The position numbers and the translations under genes were made by a program. Source: Accumulibacter sp. (GTDB lineage Bacteria; Pseudomonadota; Gammaproteobacteria; Burkholderiales; Rhodocyclaceae). From it: a stretch of DNA of 8,993 nt. The stretch spans positions 3,154-12,146 of the forward strand of contig DPSD01000313.1 in assembly GCA_003538495.1 (NCBI GenBank), read 5' to 3'. Below are positions 8,094-8,993 of the stretch, piece after piece; position 1 is the first letter of the stretch; the number at the start of each line of letters is the position of its first letter. The notes under the pieces were generated by a model that worked only from the letters and a program-made list of their open reading frames with translations, was not told the DNA's origin and did not search any database.

Positions 8094-8101
8094 TGATCGG
8101 A

Positions 8102-8461
8102 TCAGGAGGGGTTTGGCAGTGGATAATCCGACAATTGGTAATCCCTGTTGCGTTTTTCGAAGCGTCTGATCTGCGCGTCGGCCTTGTCCTTGGTGATGCC
8201 GTAGACCTCCTGAATCTTGTCCGAGAGCTCGGCCCGCTTGCCGGCGATCACAGGTTGGTAATCCTTGTTGCGCTTTTCGAAGCGTTTGATTTGCGCGTTG
8301 GCCTTATCCTTGGTGATGCCGTAGGCCTCCTGAATCTTGCCCGAGAGTTCGGCTCGCTTGCCGGCAATCACCTCCAGGTGCTCGTCGGTGAGGTGGCCCC
8401 ACTGCGCTTTTACCTTGCCTTGGAACTGCTTCCAGTTCCCTTCGACGATATCCCAGTTCAT
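8102..8461 (-). CDS. CsbD/YjbJ family stress protein with duplicated C-terminal unit
   Basis: Hydrophilic, lysine- and glutamate-rich cytoplasmic protein of 119 residues. Residues 1-69 match a complete CsbD/YjbJ protein: MNWDIVEGNWKQFQGKVK, then QWGHLTDEHLEVIAGKR, KIQEAYGITKD and an FEKRN-type end. E. coli YjbJ has 69 residues with the same plan. Here residues 31-70 are repeated in tandem as 71-110 with six substitutions, followed by a nine-residue tail (SDYPLPNPS). CsbD proteins are abundant general-stress proteins (SigmaB-controlled in Bacillus; YjbJ in enterics) of unknown molecular function. ATG 8461 is chosen for its AAGGAG six bases upstream and the family N-terminus. The frame stays open upstream to ATG 8713, but that extension shows no CsbD similarity. 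Same strand as the glsB cluster but about 660 bases away, so probably a separate transcript. Confidence 0.92.
   Translation of the reverse strand: MNWDIVEGNWKQFQGKVKAQWGHLTDEHLEVIAGKRAELSGKIQEAYGITKDKANAQIKRFEKRNKDYQPVIAGKRAELSDKIQEVYGITKDKADAQIRRFEKRNRDYQLSDYPLPNPS
8132..8371 (-). repeat. Tandem duplication, two 120-base units inside csbD
   Basis: Units at 8252-8371 (codons 31-70) and 8132-8251 (codons 71-110) abut exactly, are in frame and differ at 14 of 120 positions by hand alignment (about 88 percent identical). Thirteen differences are transitions. Six are synonymous; the others give Gly/Asp, Ala/Val, Asn/Asp, two Lys/Arg changes and a three-base Pro/Leu change at the unit end. Confidence 0.95.
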
Positions 8462-8467
8462 GTCAAG

Positions 8468-8473
8468 CTCCTT
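8468..8473 (-). promoter_or_regulatory. Ribosome binding site of csbD
   Basis: AAGGAG on the minus strand, six bases before ATG 8461. It fixes the csbD start, because the same frame is open for a further 84 codons upstream with no matching protein similarity. Confidence 0.8.
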
Positions 8474-8885
8474 GTGTTCGTGACCCGAACGGCGGAATTG
8501 CCAATCGGGCAGCCTTCGTCGCAGCCGGCTTTTCGCCACCAGGACCCCGCAAGAAGCGACAGACTGAGGAGGCGGTGTGCCAACTGCACTCACCGGTGGG
8601 CGGATTGCTACTAAACGCCAGATGAGAGTGCAAGCTTGGGCGCATGGCCTTGCGTAGTCTGTGCGGTGGCGTACGCAGAGCAGCCGCATTCGAGCACCCT
8701 TGACGGCGGCCATGAAGGCCGTGATGGGCTTGGCGCGGCTACTAGCAGCCTGTCGGACTTGACGCCGGCCAAGCTGGCGTATTTCACAATGCGGGACAGA
8801 AAGTCCTCAGGTCGTTGGCTTTCCTGGTTTTTGGCGGGTTTTCCGCTCATTTTCCTTGCTGTGGACGCAACGGTGTCCGATTGCT
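8474..8885. other. Region upstream of csbD, mostly unassigned, possibly degraded coding
   Basis: No gene is firmly supported. The part near csbD (about 8474-8640) should hold its promoter. The best pair found by eye, TTGCAC and TAGCAA with a 17-base spacer (around 8604-8632, minus strand), matches consensus at only three of six positions in each box. Further upstream, the minus-strand segment around 8700-8737 reads AKPITAFMAAVKG with nearly every codon ending in G or C. This is coding-like, but it is in the csbD frame, not the frame of the ORF that starts at 8889. It may be a gene remnant or chance. Confidence 0.35.
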
Positions 8886-8889
8886 TCAT
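8611..8889 (-). CDS. Doubtful ORF overlapping the preceding stop (92 residues)
   Basis: The ORF begins MKQSDTVASTARK at ATG 8889, which overlaps the stop of the partial upstream gene as ATGA, an arrangement typical of translational coupling. The first half (to about residue 47, ending GVKSDRLL) is charged and plausible. The second half is rich in proline, serine and alanine and looks like translation of non-coding DNA. Third-position GC is only about 60-65 percent by hand count, below the other genes here. No family is recognised. It could be a short real gene that has lost its original 3' end through a frameshift near 8740, or a chance ORF. Confidence 0.25.
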   Translation of the reverse strand: MKQSDTVASTARKMSGKPAKNQESQRPEDFLSRIVKYASLAGVKSDRLLVAAPSPSRPSWPPSRVLECGCSAYATAQTTQGHAPKLALSSGV

Positions 8890-8993
8890 ACGTATGCCAG
8901 CAACAATGGCCTGAGCTGGGCCTCATAGAGCGCCTGCGAGGCCGGTTTGTGAAAACAGTGCTTGAAGAACCGCAGGACTTGGCGGCTCACCTT
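8886..8993 (-). CDS. C-terminal 35 residues of an unrecognised gene, 5' end outside window
   Basis: A frame enters from the right edge and ends at TGA 8886-8888. It reads SRQVLRFFKHCF, then KPASQALYEAQLRP and LLLAYV. About 77 percent of its codons end in G or C, which supports coding. Too little is visible to assign a family: there is no motif, and the closing leucine-rich stretch is too short to be called a membrane segment. Its stop overlaps the ATG of the doubtful ORF at 8889. Confidence 0.5.
   Translation of the reverse strand, partial: KVSRQVLRFFKHCFHKPASQALYEAQLRPLLLAYV

Noticed and set aside
8604..8632. Sigma-70-like promoter (TTGCAC, 17 bases, TAGCAA) upstream of csbD
   Set aside because: Only half the consensus bases match in each box, which is expected by chance in a region of this size.
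8102..8713. CsbD as a 203-residue protein starting at ATG 8713
   Set aside because: The extra 84 residues do not resemble CsbD, while ATG 8461 has an AAGGAG at ideal spacing and gives the family N-terminus.
8730..8770. Insertion-sequence end suggested by the near-palindrome around 8737-8750
   Set aside because: No matching inverted repeat, target duplication or transposase motif is visible in the window.

Overview
The window is GC-rich bacterial DNA. All credible genes lie on the minus strand, so the biological reading order runs from the right edge to the left edge. The families present (GT84/GH94 cyclic glucan synthase, YjbJ-like CsbD protein, GlsB/YeaQ-like membrane protein, BON lipoprotein, AI-2E family permease) together suggest a Gram-negative proteobacterium, most plausibly beta- or gammaproteobacterial. 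This is inferred from gene content only. No tRNA, rRNA, CRISPR array or recognisable insertion sequence was seen.

Right edge (about 8460-8993): the last 35 codons of an unrecognised gene enter from outside the window. A doubtful ORF overlaps its stop as ATGA, followed by a non-coding or degraded stretch leading to csbD. The CsbD/YjbJ-type gene (8102-8461) has an excellent ribosome binding site. It carries an in-frame tandem duplication of its C-terminal 40 codons, making the protein 119 residues instead of about 69. A strong GC-rich hairpin lies just downstream, followed by a small hypothetical ORF (7822-8022) and about 380 bases without a convincing gene.

Centre (5552-7439): three close genes, glsB/yeaQ-like, BON-domain lipoprotein and AI-2E family permease. 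The first two are almost certainly translationally coupled: there is a 2-base gap, and the second gene's RBS lies inside the first gene's last codons.

Left (1-5510): one uninterrupted reading frame of 1836 codons that runs off the left edge. It is the N-terminal two thirds of a cyclic beta-1,2-glucan synthase (NdvB/ChvB type). It starts only 41 bases after the permease stop, so it is probably the distal gene of the same transcript. The many plus-strand ORFs opposite it are antisense shadows.

Functional picture (inference): stress-type small proteins (CsbD, GlsB/YeaQ, BON) sit upstream of a membrane permease and the synthase of an osmoregulated periplasmic glucan. This suggests an envelope or osmotic-stress module. 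The two observations most worth following up are the duplicated CsbD domain and the apparent coupling of the stress genes to the glucan synthase. I did not find a clearly new defence system or mobile system.
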